Position numbers and translations under genes: made by a program
In this document: positions 54,016 to 62,498 of the stretch, piece by piece
Layout: every line of letters begins with the position of its first letter
How positions within the stretch are numbered: position 1 is the first letter of the stretch
NCBI GenBank assembly: GCA_002412595.1
Contig: DHVJ01000015.1
Location: 40,774-104,773 of the forward strand
Reading direction: 5' to 3'
DNA length: 64,000 bases
Origin: Anaerolineaceae bacterium UBA5211
GTDB lineage: Bacteria > Chloroflexota > Anaerolineae > Anaerolineales > Anaerolineaceae
The notes under the pieces: generated by a model
Seen by the model: only the letters and a program-made list of their open reading frames with translations
Databases searched by the model: none
What the model was told of the DNA's origin: nothing

Positions 54016-55125
54016 ATGAATCGCGCTGATGAAGTGAAATTAAAGTTTGAAAAAGTGCAGCAATTTTTAGACGAAAAGAACCTGGATGCAGTCCTTCTAG
54101 GTACCAATGCCAACTTCAGCTGGTTAACCGCCGGGGGTGATGATCACCTGGAAATCATCGACAAAACCGGTTCGGCCATGATCTTTGTTACGAAAAAAGA
54201 AATGACCGTCATTGCGAACAATAACGAGATTGACCGACTCAAAACCGAAGCCTTTGGCGAAGTCGCTTCCTTGTTCAATTTCGAGGTGCCCAACTGGTAC
54301 GACCCGCAGGGCACAGACAACGCGCTGAAAAAACTGGGTTCCAACCTGAAGTACGGCGCAGATGTCCCCCGTGAGGGCGCGCGGATGATCAAGGACGATT
54401 TCGCCAGCTTGCGCTATGACCTGACCGAGGCTGAAATTGAGCGCTTCCGTTGGCTGGGCCAACACACTGCTGCTGCAGTCGAAGCCGTTGCGCATGAGAT
54501 CGTACCAGGCATGACCGAGCATGAAATTGAAGCAGCCATGTCTGCCAAGATGCTGGCGGATGACATCTTCCCCACTGTGCTCTTAATCGCCACGGATGAA
54601 CGCATTTTCAACTTCCGCCACCCCATTCCTTCTGAAAAGAAATTAGATAAATATGCCCACCTGGTGCTGTGCGCCCGCCGCTGGGGGCTGGTGATCTCCT
54701 TCACGCGCTGCGTTTATTTCGGCCAGGCACTCGCCGATCTAAAGCATAAACAGGAAGCTGCTGCTTACGTGGACGCGGTCTTCATGTCCGAAACCAAACC
54801 CGGTGCAGTAGTCGGCCGCATTCTTGACAAAGCCAAAGACGCCTATGCGCAACAAGGTTTTCCAAATGAGTGGCAGCATCATCACCAGGGCGGCCTGATC
54901 GGTTACGAACCGCGCGAATACATTGCCTTCTCTGAATCCACCCAAAGTGTGCGCGCCAACCAAGCTTTCGGCTGGAACCCCACTGTCCAGGGTACCAAGT
55001 CCGAGGATTCCATCCTGGTCAAGGATGACGGGCTCGAGATCCTGACCCTCACCACCAAATGGCCTGCTATCGATGTAGAAATCGACGGGGTTGTTTACCC
55101 GCGCCCGGCCATTTTGGAACGTTAG
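54016..55125 (+). CDS. M24 (Xaa-Pro peptidase fold) protein lacking most metal ligands
   Basis: 369 residues with the two-domain layout of prolidase/creatinase proteins. Compared with the usual five metal ligands: LVLID reads LVLCA (Asp lost), SDxTRT reads ISFTRC (Asp lost), GHGIG reads GGLIG within HHQGGLIGYEPRE (His lost), FTIEPG reads FGWNPT (Glu lost), and only the final Glu (KSEDSILV) stays. The HH pair in WQHHHQGG is retained. So it is unlikely to be a dinuclear metallopeptidase; like creatinase, it may use the fold for a metal-free reaction. ATG at 54016 is well placed; a longer frame upstream is untranslated leader. It has its own promoter and terminator. Confidence 0.85.
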   Translation: MNRADEVKLKFEKVQQFLDEKNLDAVLLGTNANFSWLTAGGDDHLEIIDKTGSAMIFVTKKEMTVIANNNEIDRLKTEAFGEVASLFNFEVPNWYDPQGTDNALKKLGSNLKYGADVPREGARMIKDDFASLRYDLTEAEIERFRWLGQHTAAAVEAVAHEIVPGMTEHEIEAAMSAKMLADDIFPTVLLIATDERIFNFRHPIPSEKKLDKYAHLVLCARRWGLVISFTRCVYFGQALADLKHKQEAAAYVDAVFMSETKPGAVVGRILDKAKDAYAQQGFPNEWQHHHQGGLIGYEPREYIAFSESTQSVRANQAFGWNPTVQGTKSEDSILVKDDGLEILTLTTKWPAIDVEIDGVVYPRPAILER

Positions 55126-55154
55126 GGTTATTTTCTTACTTCCGGTTAATTCAT

Positions 55155-55192
55155 GAGCGACCCCTGAGCTTGTCAAAGGGTCGCTCTTATTA
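55155..55192 (+). terminator. Terminator-like hairpin after the M24-fold gene
   Basis: gagcgaccc / gggtcgctc with a 14-base loop, followed by TTATTAAT. The loop contains a copy of the common intergenic motif ctgagcttgtc. Confidence 0.7.
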
Positions 55193-55196
55193 ATAA

Positions 55197-55278
55197 AAAA
55201 CCGCTACTTCCTTGTCAGGATACTTCGCAATCGACGCGCTTCGATGAACTCAGGGCAGGCAGCTCAGTGAGCGGTTTT
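55197..55278 (-). repeat. Large stem-loop repeat between convergent genes
   Basis: aaaaccgct (55197-55205) and agcggtttt (55270-55278) pair across a long loop that holds gcttcgatgaactcagggc, a degenerate copy of the cttcgacaagctcaggg-type intergenic repeat; the neighbouring hairpin holds its reverse complement. On the minus strand the stem ends in TTTT, so it may close the operon ending at 55290. Confidence 0.5.
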
Positions 55279-55289
55279 CATTTGTCTCC

Positions 55290-56042
55290 TTATTCGGCGA
55301 AAGGTGAACTTTTGCCTTCAAAAGGATCGCGAAAGTTATAAACCGGGATGTCCGGGATAATCACACGGTCTGGTGCTGTTATTGCAAACACAACTGCTTC
55401 GGCGATAGTTTCCGGCGGCACGAAACGTGCCAGCACTTCCGACGTAAGTTTGGCACCTACGTCCGGCCACCAAGACGTATTCGTGGCGGCCGGAGTAATC
55501 ATGTGAACATGGATGTTATCCCGCACCAGTTCCTCGCGCAGCGCCGCATTCAATCCCTCCAAGCCCCATTTAGCCGCGCAGTAAGCCGTACGATTGTCCT
55601 CACCCACCTTGCCGGCTTTGGAGCCGATGTTGACAATGCGTCCGGCGCCTGCCTTGCGCATATAAGGCACCACCGCACGCACGCACAGGAAGGGTGCTTT
55701 CAGGGTGGTATCCATCGTTCGATCCCAAAATTCCTCGGTGGTTTGCTCCAGACTGCCGGGCGGCCCCCAAAAAGCGCAATTCACCAGAATATCGATGCTG
55801 CCCAACTGTTCGACTACCTCGGCCGCCATGGTCTCCACAGCCTTGCCATTCGTGATGTCCGTGGAGAGCGCAATCGCCTGGCCGCCGGCTTTCCCTATCT
55901 CCCCTTTCAGTTCATTCAGTTTATCCATGTTGCGCGCTACCAAAGCCACCCGCGTGCCTTGAGCCGCCAATTTCAGGCTGACTTGCCGCCCAATCCCGCC
56001 GCTGGCACCCGTAACAATCGCAACCTTACCCTTATTCTCCAT
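55290..56042 (-). CDS. SDR-family oxidoreductase 5
   Basis: Classical SDR of 250 residues: TGASGGIG loop near residue 11, NCAF in place of NNAG near 89, catalytic Ser in NIGSKAG, YCAAK active site. ARNMDK after strand 2 suggests NADP(H). The C terminus (YNFRDPFEGKSSPFAE) lacks the usual glycine-rich end and is instead polar. AAGGAG before ATG. It is the last gene of the third sugar operon, 120 bases after the TIM-barrel gene. Confidence 0.9.
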   Translation of the reverse strand: MENKGKVAIVTGASGGIGRQVSLKLAAQGTRVALVARNMDKLNELKGEIGKAGGQAIALSTDITNGKAVETMAAEVVEQLGSIDILVNCAFWGPPGSLEQTTEEFWDRTMDTTLKAPFLCVRAVVPYMRKAGAGRIVNIGSKAGKVGEDNRTAYCAAKWGLEGLNAALREELVRDNIHVHMITPAATNTSWWPDVGAKLTSEVLARFVPPETIAEAVVFAITAPDRVIIPDIPVYNFRDPFEGKSSPFAE

Positions 56043-56112
56043 AGCCTAACTCCTTTCGTCATATTATTTTTACACGCAAATCATCTACTATGCAAATCAG
56101 TTTGTTTAAACG

Positions 56113-56144
56113 AGAAGAGGAAATGAAATCTCATTTCCTCTTCT
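56113..56144 (-). terminator. Hairpin between the epimerase and SDR genes
   Basis: gaagaggaaatga / tcatttcctcttc: 13-bp perfect stem with a 4-base loop (plus one flanking A-T pair). Positioned 20 bases after the stop of the TIM-barrel gene. There is no strong T tract on the minus strand, so read-through to the SDR gene is possible. Confidence 0.65.
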
Positions 56145-56162
56145 TTCCACGCTACCAATAAA

Positions 56163-57173
56163 TTACTTTTGAAAAATGATCTTCCTGAAGAATGCCATAT
56201 TCTCAACGGCATTTCCATTCTTAATCAATTCTCCCAATTGATCCATGCCGACGCGATCGATCAATTCATCGAACGCCATCATCCAGCGTACACCTTCGGC
56301 AATGGAAGCGGCCGGGTCTGTGCGGTAATTGAACAGATCCAGGGATTTCCAACCGGAGTAGTTGGTTTTCCGCAGCCAGTAGAACATTTCCAGGAAAGCC
56401 AAGAAATGGACAGAAGCAAACATCATATCGGCATCTGCATCCGCATAGTTATCATTCATATGCAGATGGAATAGTTTATTGCCTTCGCGCTGCGCCAGGG
56501 CAACTGACTCGCCCAGGTTCTCGTGCGCGTAGAGCATGTGGCCCACATCAATGTTCAAACCGACGTTCTTGCGGTCCACATCGCGTATCATCAGGAGCGA
56601 TTTCGCGACATTGCTAATGGTTGAATATGAACGTGGTTCATAAGGCTTGGGCTCGAAACCCAGTTTGATATCCGGGTTATAGTCTGCTGCTGCCTGCATA
56701 CCCTCAATCCAGCAATCATAGGCCTGGGTATATTCGGTTGTGAAATAATAATCATAACCATCCTGGCCGGGCCAGATATTCACGTACGGAGCACCCACCT
56801 TGGCAGCCAGGTCCATAGCTTTTTTAACCAGATCCAGCGCATCCTTGCGTGTTTTTGGATCCGCCGCACCCAGCGTACCATTTGCGAAAGCATAGCTGCT
56901 CCACAGGTTCGGGGCAATACCGATAATTTCCAGTCCGTTCGCATCCAATGCGGACTTGACGTCTTTCCAGTTTTCGGTGTTGATGCCGGTGCAGTCTTCC
57001 GCAGCCGACTCATCCATATTAAATTCCAGACCTTTTACCAAGCCTTGCTTCCCGGCTGTTTCGATCAGGCTGAGGATCAGTTGGTTGGCACCCTGGATGC
57101 CGTACTCTTTATTGAAACGGTCAGTGGGGTAATTGTAATTATGTACAATCGCCGCGTATTTCGCTTTGCTCAT
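56163..57173 (-). CDS. Sugar-phosphate isomerase/epimerase (xylose isomerase-like TIM barrel)
   Basis: 336-residue AP-endonuclease-2/xylose-isomerase-like barrel. Likely metal ligands: Glu in GFEPKPYEPR (about 185), Asp in NIDVGH (about 216) with its following His, His in HLHMNDN (about 247) and Asp in SLDLFNY (about 292). The motif pattern is near to the L-rhamnose isomerase/ketose epimerase side of the superfamily, but not enough to name a substrate. CAGGAG before the ATG. Encoded directly after the transporter genes, so it probably works on the imported sugar. Confidence 0.85.
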   Translation of the reverse strand: MSKAKYAAIVHNYNYPTDRFNKEYGIQGANQLILSLIETAGKQGLVKGLEFNMDESAAEDCTGINTENWKDVKSALDANGLEIIGIAPNLWSSYAFANGTLGAADPKTRKDALDLVKKAMDLAAKVGAPYVNIWPGQDGYDYYFTTEYTQAYDCWIEGMQAAADYNPDIKLGFEPKPYEPRSYSTISNVAKSLLMIRDVDRKNVGLNIDVGHMLYAHENLGESVALAQREGNKLFHLHMNDNYADADADMMFASVHFLAFLEMFYWLRKTNYSGWKSLDLFNYRTDPAASIAEGVRWMMAFDELIDRVGMDQLGELIKNGNAVENMAFFRKIIFQK

Positions 57174-57268
57174 TTCTACTCCTGTTTCCAGTTCCTATTG
57201 ATAAATTGGTTTGTTAAGCAATTCTGCAATGTTCTCTTCCTTTAAGTAATTCCGTAAATCACTTGGAA

Positions 57269-58306
57269 CTACTTGCAATCGGATGCTACTGCCGGTTCCT
57301 TTTCGTGTACGACTTTCGGTTTATAGCGGAATTTTTGCGCTTCAATCAATAGCGCCAGCAGGATAATAAAACCACGTACACTCTCTACCCAGAACGAATC
57401 AACCGACATCAGGTTCAGAGCGTTGTCAATTAAAGATAGGAGCAACACACCGGCAAATGCGCCGCCAACACTGCCGATACCGCCTTTCAAACTGACACCA
57501 CCGATAACAGAGGCCGCCACCGTCTCCAATGTCATACCCGAGCCTAGGCTTGAGACTGCGGTTTCAAGCCGTCCCAGGAGCATCCAGCCAGCAAATGCCG
57601 CCAGGAAACCGCCAATGGTATAAGCGAGCGTAATTGTCCGTTTGGGGTTAAAACCTGAAGCCTGCGCCGCATCCGGGTTCGCGCCCACTGCCCGCAGTTC
57701 ACGTCCAAACTTGGATTGATTCAGCATGTAGTTCACACCCACAAATAACAGGAGCGTCACAATAACTGAAACAGGGATGCCATATATCTTTGCACCGCCC
57801 AACCAGTTGAATGCCTTGGGTGATCCGGTCATGATCTGACCATTACTGACAATCATGGCTACACCGCGCAAAACCAGCTGCGCAGCCAGTGTCACAATAA
57901 ACCCATTCATATTCAACCGGGTAATCAAAACGCCGATAATATATCCGGACAGTGTACCTAAAATCAAGATTATAAAAATTACCAGGTAAGGATTCAACAT
58001 CAAACCGGAACCCTGGGCTGTACCAACCACAGAACCTGGTTCAATCATCAACCACATAGCAAGAATGGTCGAGAGAGATACCATCCCTTCGGCTGAAAGG
58101 TCAAAATTACCGGTCATCAGCACAATCGCTTGACCAATGGTAAGTACTCCCAAAACACTGGCATGCAACAAAATATTGAGCAGATTGGTTTTACTAGTAA
58201 AATTCGGTACATTTACCGCAAAATAAGTAAACAGAACTGTCAAAATCAACCAGATAAAATTATCCAGAATTATTTTTACCCAATCTCGTTTTTGACCCTT
58301 ATTCAT
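57269..58306 (-). CDS. Sugar ABC transporter permease A
   Basis: 345-residue RbsC/XylH-family permease. GNFDLSAEGMVSLS (near 66) and AVGANPDAAQASGF (near 200) are the signature stretches. ATG at 58306 (AAGGAGG upstream) overlaps the end of the ATPase gene by 8 bases. Partner of permease B encoded upstream of the ATPase; the two would form a heterodimeric channel, unlike the other two transporters of the window, which have one permease each. Confidence 0.92.
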   Translation of the reverse strand: MNKGQKRDWVKIILDNFIWLILTVLFTYFAVNVPNFTSKTNLLNILLHASVLGVLTIGQAIVLMTGNFDLSAEGMVSLSTILAMWLMIEPGSVVGTAQGSGLMLNPYLVIFIILILGTLSGYIIGVLITRLNMNGFIVTLAAQLVLRGVAMIVSNGQIMTGSPKAFNWLGGAKIYGIPVSVIVTLLLFVGVNYMLNQSKFGRELRAVGANPDAAQASGFNPKRTITLAYTIGGFLAAFAGWMLLGRLETAVSSLGSGMTLETVAASVIGGVSLKGGIGSVGGAFAGVLLLSLIDNALNLMSVDSFWVESVRGFIILLALLIEAQKFRYKPKVVHEKEPAVASDCK

Positions 58307-59828
58307 TGATCTTTCCTCCTTCAATTGCCGCGAGGATTTTCTCAGGTGTCATGTCCTTCTCACCTTTTTTAAATTCACTGGTCAATCTCCCATCATTCAT
58401 AACTAAAATTCGGTCACAAACCCCAATCAACTCACGGATTTCAGTAGAGATAATGATGATTGCCACACCTTGGGCCGCCATAGCATCAATGATGCGGAAA
58501 ATGTCCATTTTAGCGCGCACATCCACACCCTGTGTAGGCTCATGCAGGACAAGAACACTGGGTTGGGTAGAAGCTAGTTTTGCGAAGACAACTTTTTGTT
58601 GGTTGCCGCCGCTCAGAAGGCGGGCCGGTTGTTCCTGTGAAGGAGTTTTGATATCCAGTTCGCCAATGTATTTATTGACGATGATTTTTTCTTCTTTGCC
58701 ATTGATAAGGTTCATCAAGCGAACCAGCTTATTCAGGATTGGATAAGTTACATTTTCACGAACTGAGCGCAACCCAACCAGACCATAGCGATAACGATCC
58801 TGGGGTAAATATGCAAGTCCCTGATTGAAGGATTCAATGGGCCTAACCGCAGTAAATTTCTTGTCAGCCAGTATGATTTCACCAATACCGCGCGGTTCCA
58901 GGCCAAACAATCCTTTACCCAACTGTTCTACACCACAACCCTGCAAACCGGTCAGACCAATGATCTCGCCTTTGTGGAGCTCGAGGTTGATATTCTCATA
59001 ATAACCGCGACGTTCCAGTCCGTTCAGGACCATTACGGTTTCGTCTTCACAGGTCGATTCACGCGTGTAATCTTCCACATCCTCACCGACCATCATGACG
59101 ATCAATTTGGGCACATCAATTTCCGCAACATCCGCTGTGCCGACAATGTGGCCGTCCCGAAGGACAGTCACGCGGTCGCAAATTTCAAACACTTCTTCAA
59201 GATGGTGAGAAATATAAATAAATGAACCGCCCTTGTCTTTAAGTGATTTGACAAAAGCAAACAGGCGGTTGATATCCGTACGAGAAAGTGAGGCGGTGGG
59301 CTCATCTAAAATGATCAATTTGGCATCACCAAATAAAGCCTTAGCAATAGCCAACATGGTCTGTTCAGCCACACCCAGACCTTCCACTTTCTTGGTAACA
59401 TCCATCTCCAAGCCTAGTCGATCAAGACGTTCTTTTGCCTCTGAGTTGACTTTCTTCCAATTTACAAATCCCGATTTTGTTTTCGGCAGCTCTCCAGCCA
59501 AAATATTTTCAGCTACGGTCAAGCTATCCATCATGGCCACGTGTTGGGGAACGTAGGCAATGCCTTTCTCGATAGCCTCTTTGGGGCTCATGGCATGGAA
59601 TTGCTGGTCACCGATGATGATGGTGCCCTCATTGGGTTCCAGAATGCCCATCAGAATAGCCATCAATGTCGATTTTCCGGCGCCATTTTTACCAACCAAT
59701 CCATGGATTTCGCCGTCCATTACGCAAAAATCCACACTCGTCAAAGCTTGGACGCCAGGGAAAGCTTTGCTAACGCCTTCAACACTAAGGATTGGTGTTC
59801 TTTCCATTACTTTTTCAGTAGTATTCAT
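58299..59828 (-). CDS. Sugar ABC transporter ATPase, tandem domains
   Basis: 509 residues. First domain: GKNGAGKSTLM, ILDEPTASL. Second domain: GLQGCGVEQLG at the degenerate P-loop, LSGGNQQ, then VLVLHEPTQGVD, where the Walker B Asp before Glu is replaced by His. Such changes are tolerated in the second half of these proteins, though HEPTQGVD is uncommon. Encoded between two permease genes. Energises uptake through permeases A and B. Confidence 0.92.
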   Translation of the reverse strand: MNTTEKVMERTPILSVEGVSKAFPGVQALTSVDFCVMDGEIHGLVGKNGAGKSTLMAILMGILEPNEGTIIIGDQQFHAMSPKEAIEKGIAYVPQHVAMMDSLTVAENILAGELPKTKSGFVNWKKVNSEAKERLDRLGLEMDVTKKVEGLGVAEQTMLAIAKALFGDAKLIILDEPTASLSRTDINRLFAFVKSLKDKGGSFIYISHHLEEVFEICDRVTVLRDGHIVGTADVAEIDVPKLIVMMVGEDVEDYTRESTCEDETVMVLNGLERRGYYENINLELHKGEIIGLTGLQGCGVEQLGKGLFGLEPRGIGEIILADKKFTAVRPIESFNQGLAYLPQDRYRYGLVGLRSVRENVTYPILNKLVRLMNLINGKEEKIIVNKYIGELDIKTPSQEQPARLLSGGNQQKVVFAKLASTQPSVLVLHEPTQGVDVRAKMDIFRIIDAMAAQGVAIIIISTEIRELIGVCDRILVMNDGRLTSEFKKGEKDMTPEKILAAIEGGKINE

Positions 59829-59844
59829 TTCACCACTTCCTTAA

Positions 59845-60915
59845 TCAGTTTTTAACAATGGTCTTGTCTTTGAGGCCAATCGTGCTCTGCAGCAAGATAT
59901 CGATCAACGAACGCTGATGCACTTTCTTGACCTTGACCGCATCCAGCCAGACAGCAAACAGCAAGATCAGACCGCGGCTGGTTTCAATCCAGAAAGGAGA
60001 AACCTTCATGATGCTCAAACCGTTATCCAGAATGGACCACAGCATCAAACCGCCTAAAGCACCGATCATATTGCCACGGCCGCCAGCCATACTAATACCG
60101 CCGATCACGGCTGCTGCCTGTACGGGGAAGGTCAACCCGGCGCCGGTGCGCGGCGTAGCCGAATCCAGACGTCCCGCAGCCAGCAAACCAGCCAGTGCCA
60201 TGCACAAGCCATCGATGAGATATACGATGCGGACAATCTTGTCCGTGTCGATACCGGCATCCTTAGCAGCCGTAAGATTGGAGCCGACCGCGTACATATT
60301 GCGGCCGAATTGGGTATAGCGGGTAATGATATGGGATACCACAAAAATTAAAATTACAAACAGTGTGGCAACCGGAAAACTGAAGAAGCCTCTCTCCAGT
60401 GGAATTTTAAACAAAGTGCCGCCGCCCAGCCAATCGAAAGCCTTGGGAAAAAAGCTGGCGGTGGATCCGGGGGAAATAATGTAAACCAGACCGCGCAAGA
60501 TCATCTGCATTGCGATGGTCACGATCAAGTTGTTCATTTTCAGGCGAGTGATTAATAAGCCGTTGATAAGACCAATAAGTAAACCAACACCAATCATCAG
60601 GACAATTGCAACAAATGGTGAAACTTCCCAGCCCAGACCACCGTTATCGGCGCTTGCCAGAGCCAGCGCGGCTACCATGGCAGTCAGACCCAAACCGGAT
60701 TCTGAGGACAGGTCAAAATTTCCGGTGATCATGGTGAAAGATTGACCCAAAACAAGCAAGCCTAAGGCCGCTGAGCGGTAAAGCAAACTTGCCAAGTTGT
60801 TCGGAGAGCGGAAACTTGAAGAGAGGGATGAGAAGATGATTAAACCAGCAGCCACCAGCAGCCAAATCAGGTTCTCAAAGATTACGTCAAGAAGCTTGCT
60901 CGTATTTTTCTTCAC
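59845..60915 (-). CDS. Sugar ABC transporter permease B
   Basis: 356-residue RbsC-family permease with GNFDLSSESGLGL (near 67) and AVGSNLTAAKDAGI (near 211). GTG start at 60915, preceded by GAGGTG. The C-terminal tail of about 30 residues is cytoplasmic and basic. It is the first transporter gene after the binding-protein gene and is 16 bases from the ATPase gene. Confidence 0.92.
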   Translation of the reverse strand: MKKNTSKLLDVIFENLIWLLVAAGLIIFSSLSSSFRSPNNLASLLYRSAALGLLVLGQSFTMITGNFDLSSESGLGLTAMVAALALASADNGGLGWEVSPFVAIVLMIGVGLLIGLINGLLITRLKMNNLIVTIAMQMILRGLVYIISPGSTASFFPKAFDWLGGGTLFKIPLERGFFSFPVATLFVILIFVVSHIITRYTQFGRNMYAVGSNLTAAKDAGIDTDKIVRIVYLIDGLCMALAGLLAAGRLDSATPRTGAGLTFPVQAAAVIGGISMAGGRGNMIGALGGLMLWSILDNGLSIMKVSPFWIETSRGLILLFAVWLDAVKVKKVHQRSLIDILLQSTIGLKDKTIVKN

Positions 60916-60966
60916 GAGTACACCTCATTATCAAAATTTTTTAGGACATACATGAGATTATTTTAG

Positions 60967-60996
60967 TGAATAAGCCGTATTGCTACGGCTTATTCA
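60967..60996 (-). terminator. Hairpin after the third binding-protein gene
   Basis: tgaataagccgta / tacggcttattca, 13-bp perfect stem, 4-base loop, 24 bases after the binding-protein stop and 50 bases before permease B. Same position as the hairpins after the other two binding-protein genes. Confidence 0.75.
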
Positions 60997-61020
60997 TTTT
61001 AGTTTATTTCAGCAACTAAA

Positions 61021-62109
61021 TTAGTTGTTGCCCCACAATGCAGCGCTGTCAGCATTGTCAGGTGTTACGGAGGTGGTGGCCAGGTTCAACTGGTAACCAG
61101 TGTCGGTCATGACAATGGTAGCAGGTGACCACAGAGCGCCTTCCTGGATAACTTCGCCTTCAACGGGTTCTTCGCCGGCGAGTTTCTTCTCAATCCAGTC
61201 AGCAATGATACCGAAATCGGGGATGGGCTGGCTGGAAGCCTGATCGGACCAACCATCGCGAATAGCCTGCATAGCATCAGGGCTGCCATCAACACCGGCC
61301 AGGAATACATGGCCTTCTTCGCCGCGGGCGAATTTCTTGCCAAGCTGCTCTAGGGCTGCCAGGACAACGGTGGTTCCTACGGAATCGGAGTGCATGTAGA
61401 TCGCATCCACGTCAGTGGAGCCGGCAACGTCAAGAGTTGCGGATGAGAATTTTGCAGCATCCCATTCGGTGGGTTTGGAGATAACTTCCACGTTCGGATA
61501 GTCGGCCATGTAATCATTGAAGCCGCCACCACGCAGTTGAGCAACGTTCTGGCCTAAGTCGCCTTGCAGTTCAAGGACGGTACCTTTGGCTTCGCCGTAT
61601 TTTTCAGTCAGGAAAGCGACAATCGCTTCTGCTGACTGCTTGCCGGCCAGGTAGTTATCGGATTGCACGGTCATGTCAACGGCACAGCCGATGGGGGCGC
61701 GGTCGATGGTGTAGAATGCGATACCGGCTTCTTTGGCTTTCGCAACGGAGGAGCAAATGGCCTGGCTGTCAACGGGGACAGTCACGATGGCATTCACGCC
61801 CATGGAAATGAAGTCGTCCATCTGGTTAGCTTGGGCTTCAGCATCGAAGTCGGCATTGGTGGTTACAACTTCCCAACCCTTGGCTTCTGAGTGATCAACC
61901 AAACCCTGCATGATCTGGCCCTGGGCACCTGACAGTTCAGGGGCGCCGTAGCCGATCACAACAGCGGCCGCTGCTTCTTCAGCAGGAGCTGCTTCTTCAG
62001 CCACGGGGGCTGCTTCTTCGGCCGCGGGGGCCGCAGTGTTGGATGCGCAGGCAGCCAATAACATAGCCGCAATCGCGATTACCGATAAAATGGTGAGATT
62101 CTTTTTCAT
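61021..62109 (-). CDS. Sugar ABC transporter substrate-binding lipoprotein
   Basis: 362 residues; lipobox LLAAC with Cys21, then a striking Ala/Glu/Pro linker (about 25-50, repeats of EEAAPVAEEAAP type). The mature domain is of the ribose-binding type: VIGYGAPELSGAQG, VNAIVTVPVDSQAI, LAGVDGSPDAMQAI. It is the first gene of the third sugar operon, with GGAG ten bases before ATG, under two strong promoters. The ligand is not predictable from sequence; adjacent TIM-barrel and SDR genes suggest a sugar that needs isomerisation or epimerisation. Confidence 0.93.
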   Translation of the reverse strand: MKKNLTILSVIAIAAMLLAACASNTAAPAAEEAAPVAEEAAPAEEAAAAVVIGYGAPELSGAQGQIMQGLVDHSEAKGWEVVTTNADFDAEAQANQMDDFISMGVNAIVTVPVDSQAICSSVAKAKEAGIAFYTIDRAPIGCAVDMTVQSDNYLAGKQSAEAIVAFLTEKYGEAKGTVLELQGDLGQNVAQLRGGGFNDYMADYPNVEVISKPTEWDAAKFSSATLDVAGSTDVDAIYMHSDSVGTTVVLAALEQLGKKFARGEEGHVFLAGVDGSPDAMQAIRDGWSDQASSQPIPDFGIIADWIEKKLAGEEPVEGEVIQEGALWSPATIVMTDTGYQLNLATTSVTPDNADSAALWGNN

Positions 62110-62334
62110 TTACCTCTTCTCCTTGATTCGAATTCTTTAGGTTTTTTTGCTTGAGTATCTATATTCTTTCAAACACTATTTTTCCGATACTTCCTCCTTT
62201 CAAAAACAGTTATTAAAATCTCTTTTGGATAGGGTTTACCCAAATGGAAGATGTTTTAAAAATCTATGGTTTTAAATAGTTAGGGATATCTCCATAGACA
62301 ATAAATTCGAGGATTGAGACAAATCATGTTCGTA

Positions 62335-62363
62335 ATCATAACCAGAATTATCGCAATTGTCAA
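62335..62363 (-). promoter_or_regulatory. Proximal promoter of the third sugar operon
   Basis: Minus-strand TTGACA (62358-62363), 17 bases, TATGAT (62335-62340), about 225 bases before the binding-protein ATG. The remaining leader to 62110 shows no gene. Confidence 0.8.
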
Positions 62364-62393
62364 TAACATATGTCAGCAACATTTCTAACAAAC

Positions 62394-62447
62394 TCATTAG
62401 TGAAATTTTGTTCATTAGTGCGTATTTTCTCACTATCATATTAGCGC
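62394..62447 (-). promoter_or_regulatory. Spaced repeats, candidate SorC operator
   Basis: Minus-strand CACTAATGA occurs twice with starts 18 bases apart (62394-62402 and 62412-62420), and a variant GCGCTAATATGA lies at 62436-62447. They fall just after the distal promoter and just before the proximal one, where a SorC-family protein could bind as an oligomer. Confidence 0.5.
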
Positions 62448-62476
62448 ATTATAACGTAGAAGTCAAATGTTTTCAA
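62448..62476 (-). promoter_or_regulatory. Distal promoter of the third sugar operon
   Basis: Minus-strand TTGAAA (62471-62476), 17 bases, perfect TATAAT (62448-62453). It lies right after the SorC gene stop (62499), so the operon can be transcribed separately from its regulator. Confidence 0.8.
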
Positions 62477-62498
62477 TATGTGCACTATTTCAAGAATT

